From contig CASFBJ010000016.1 in assembly GCA_949292875.1 (NCBI GenBank), positions 1 through 64,000 of the forward strand: a stretch of 64,000 nt of DNA, written 5' to 3'. Below the pieces are notes generated by a model. The model did no database searches, was not told the origin of the DNA, and was given only the letters and a program-made list of their open reading frames with translations. The translations under genes were made by a program, and so were the position numbers. Shown here piece after piece: positions 62,792 through 64,000 of the stretch (the stretch's first letter is position 1; every line of letters begins with the position of its first letter). This stretch comes from an uncultured Christensenella sp. GTDB taxonomy: Bacteria; Bacillota; Clostridia; Christensenellales; UBA1242.

Positions 62792-63304
62792 TTATTCTCT
62801 ATTATCGTTTATCTCCTGTTTGTTGCATTCAGTAAACTGTCTTAAAAATTTTTCAAATATTTCTTTATGTTCTTTCTCATCTTCTATAATGCTTCTTATT
62901 CTTTCTATATAGTCTTGATTATCTGTCATCTTAATTAGGTTTTCATAAACTCTAATTGCGTATGCTTCACCTTTTATATTTGCTTGTAAAAATTTCATTA
63001 TATTTAATTCATAATTTATGTATGTAGAATTCCAAGGTCTATTCATATCATTTACTACATAAGGAATAATACCCATATCCACTAATATTTCATTCAAGCT
63101 TTTAAAGTGATGCATTTCATCTTCTGCTATTTCTATAAGAGCATCTTTTAATGCAGAATATTTTTCACTATTTGGAAGAATAAGAGATTGAAAAGTATAA
63201 GTCATTATTGCCGACAATTCACCATTATTTCCATTTAATGCTGATAATATATTTGAAACAAATCTAGGGTTTTGACCCATTTTTAAAATTTTGTAGTATC
63301 GCAT
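62792..63304 (-). CDS. Ferritin-like diiron protein
   Basis: A 170-aa four-helix protein with a full set of diiron ligands: Glu in GELSAIMTYTFQ, E-x2-H in AEDEMHHFKSL, Glu in IKGEAYAIRVYENL and E-x2-H in EDEKEHKEIFEKF. It has no rubredoxin domain, unlike the rubrerythrin at 20.1 kb. It could be a peroxidase, a manganese-catalase-like spore coat protein or an iron-handling protein. It starts 41 bases after spoIIP on the same strand. No good ribosome site precedes the first ATG; a second ATG eight codons later is possible. Confidence 0.7.
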   Translation of the reverse strand: MRYYKILKMGQNPRFVSNILSALNGNNGELSAIMTYTFQSLILPNSEKYSALKDALIEIAEDEMHHFKSLNEILVDMGIIPYVVNDMNRPWNSTYINYELNIMKFLQANIKGEAYAIRVYENLIKMTDNQDYIERIRSIIEDEKEHKEIFEKFLRQFTECNKQEINDNRE

Positions 63305-63345
63305 ATTATGTTATATGCTTTTACATATTCAATGTGTGCAAACTT

Positions 63346-64000
63346 CTATTGTTTTAATGCAACAATTATAACAAATGATAACGCAATTGTAAGAATTAGT
63401 ATTGATAAGAACCAATCATTTACATTATTCTCTACTAGATAATTAGATACAAAATTTACATTATCTTCTTTAGTCTCATTTCCTGAGTCTATCTCACCTT
63501 TATCATTACTCCCGCTATTTTCTATATTGTCATTATTCCCTGTATTGCCATTATTATCTTCACTATCTTCATTTTCCTCATTTCCATTTGAAGAGCTATC
63601 ATTTTCATCTTCAACTTCTTCAAGTTCTCCAAATAACGCAACATTTACAACTTCTGCAAGTTCGGGTACAGTTTTTAAAACCAAATCTTTTTCAACTAAA
63701 TGACTCCCCATTTCAAACAGCATCATATATTCATTTAAGTTTTGATTATAATGACCTGAAGCCATATAGATATCTACAAAAAGCCAAGGTGCATATGTTT
63801 TGGATACAGACATTAAAAAAAGAGCAAATGCTTTATTTTTTGCATAATTAGGATTAGCTTTTCCAACAACCATTCTAACCATGCATCTTTCTTCACCATT
63901 AACTTCAGTAATGTAAAAACCTCTACTTGTCCCATCTCTATGTATATCAAATAACGCATCTACATTTTTTTGTAATAATTTTTTAGCAGTTGTGTTACTT
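63346..64000 (-). CDS. spoIIP: Stage II sporulation protein P, partial (N-terminus outside window)
   Basis: Peptidoglycan amidase/endopeptidase of the DMP complex that drives engulfment. Only the C-terminal 217 codons are present; the frame stays open through the right edge. The family signature is clear: DALFDIHRDGTSRG just inside the edge, MVRMVVGKANPNYAKN, then GHYNQNLNEYMMLFEMGSHL holding the catalytic Glu/zinc-site region. After the enzyme domain come an acidic Asn/Glu/Asp/Gly-rich stretch of about 65 residues and a C-terminal membrane helix (NDWFLSILILTIALSFVIIVAL). That tail anchor is unusual, since SpoIIP is normally anchored at its N-terminus. Confidence 0.85.
   Translation of the reverse strand, partial: SNTTAKKLLQKNVDALFDIHRDGTSRGFYITEVNGEERCMVRMVVGKANPNYAKNKAFALFLMSVSKTYAPWLFVDIYMASGHYNQNLNEYMMLFEMGSHLVEKDLVLKTVPELAEVVNVALFGELEEVEDENDSSSNGNEENEDSEDNNGNTGNNDNIENSGSNDKGEIDSGNETKEDNVNFVSNYLVENNVNDWFLSILILTIALSFVIIVALKQ

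Overview
The window is a chromosomal segment of an AT-rich, anaerobic, endospore-forming member of the Clostridia. The sporulation and germination set is clear: spoIIP (cut by the window edge), spoIIR, a spoIIQ-like M23 protein, a spoIVFB-like protease, yqfC/yqfD, sipL, sleB and ypeB. Rubrerythrin, a ferritin-like protein and a minimal SufC-SufB pair fit an anaerobe. Shine-Dalgarno sites are mostly strong (AGGAGG-like) and intrinsic terminators are many. I see no rRNA operon, no complete tRNA, no CRISPR array, no transposase and no phage structural module. An uncultured gut lineage is possible, but the sequence does not fix the genus.

Layout. 1-1.5 kb: a 3' fragment of a tRNA-Thr(GGT) gene, stacked terminators and decayed coding sequence, probably an old integration scar. 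1.5-10.6 kb: accessory genes (a 1437-aa lipoprotein, an inositol-phosphatase-like enzyme, an SDR, a tandem RyR-like protein, a DUF362 protein, a MazG-like protein). 10.6-21.4 kb: a mostly minus-strand housekeeping block (short alaS, dnaB, typA, SufBC, gltX, rnhB, rubrerythrin). 21.7-26.8 kb: plus-strand SbcD/SbcC-like pair (YhaO/YhaN type), a YgjV-GNAT fusion and a guanine-deaminase-like enzyme. 27-32.6 kb: RNase J with a long N-terminal tail, a cysteine-rich micro-protein and a TasA/camelysin-like secreted protein. 32.8-42 kb: era-ybeY-yqfD-yqfC, an ABC importer lacking a binding protein, then spoIVFB, ypeB, sleB and spoIIR. 42.2-49.6 kb: clpX-clpP-tig, a Big_3-type lipoprotein, acpP, the spoIIQ-like gene, a YwmB-like protein and an ArsR/pseudo-dehydrogenase operon. 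50-55.6 kb: thioesterase, recF, HU, veg, sipL, a GT32-like glycosyltransferase. 56-64 kb: a YhhN/aldehyde dehydrogenase/alcohol dehydrogenase operon, glyS under a T-box, tgt, a ferritin-like gene and spoIIP.

Most interesting points: (i) an operon joining a YhhN lysoplasmalogenase-family protein to aldehyde and alcohol dehydrogenases, suggesting plasmalogen or fatty-aldehyde turnover; (ii) an alanyl-tRNA synthetase that appears to lack both the beta-barrel and the C-Ala domain; (iii) sigma-E-like promoters placed so that spoIVFB and yqfC would be leaderless; (iv) a 10-bp hairpin with a U-tract that captures the ribosome site and start codon of an exported protein; (v) a tandem RyR-like protein under a near-consensus promoter with an operator-like palindrome; (vi) a degenerate dehydroquinate-synthase-fold protein paired with an ArsR regulator. 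All family calls come from motifs read by eye; no database search was run.
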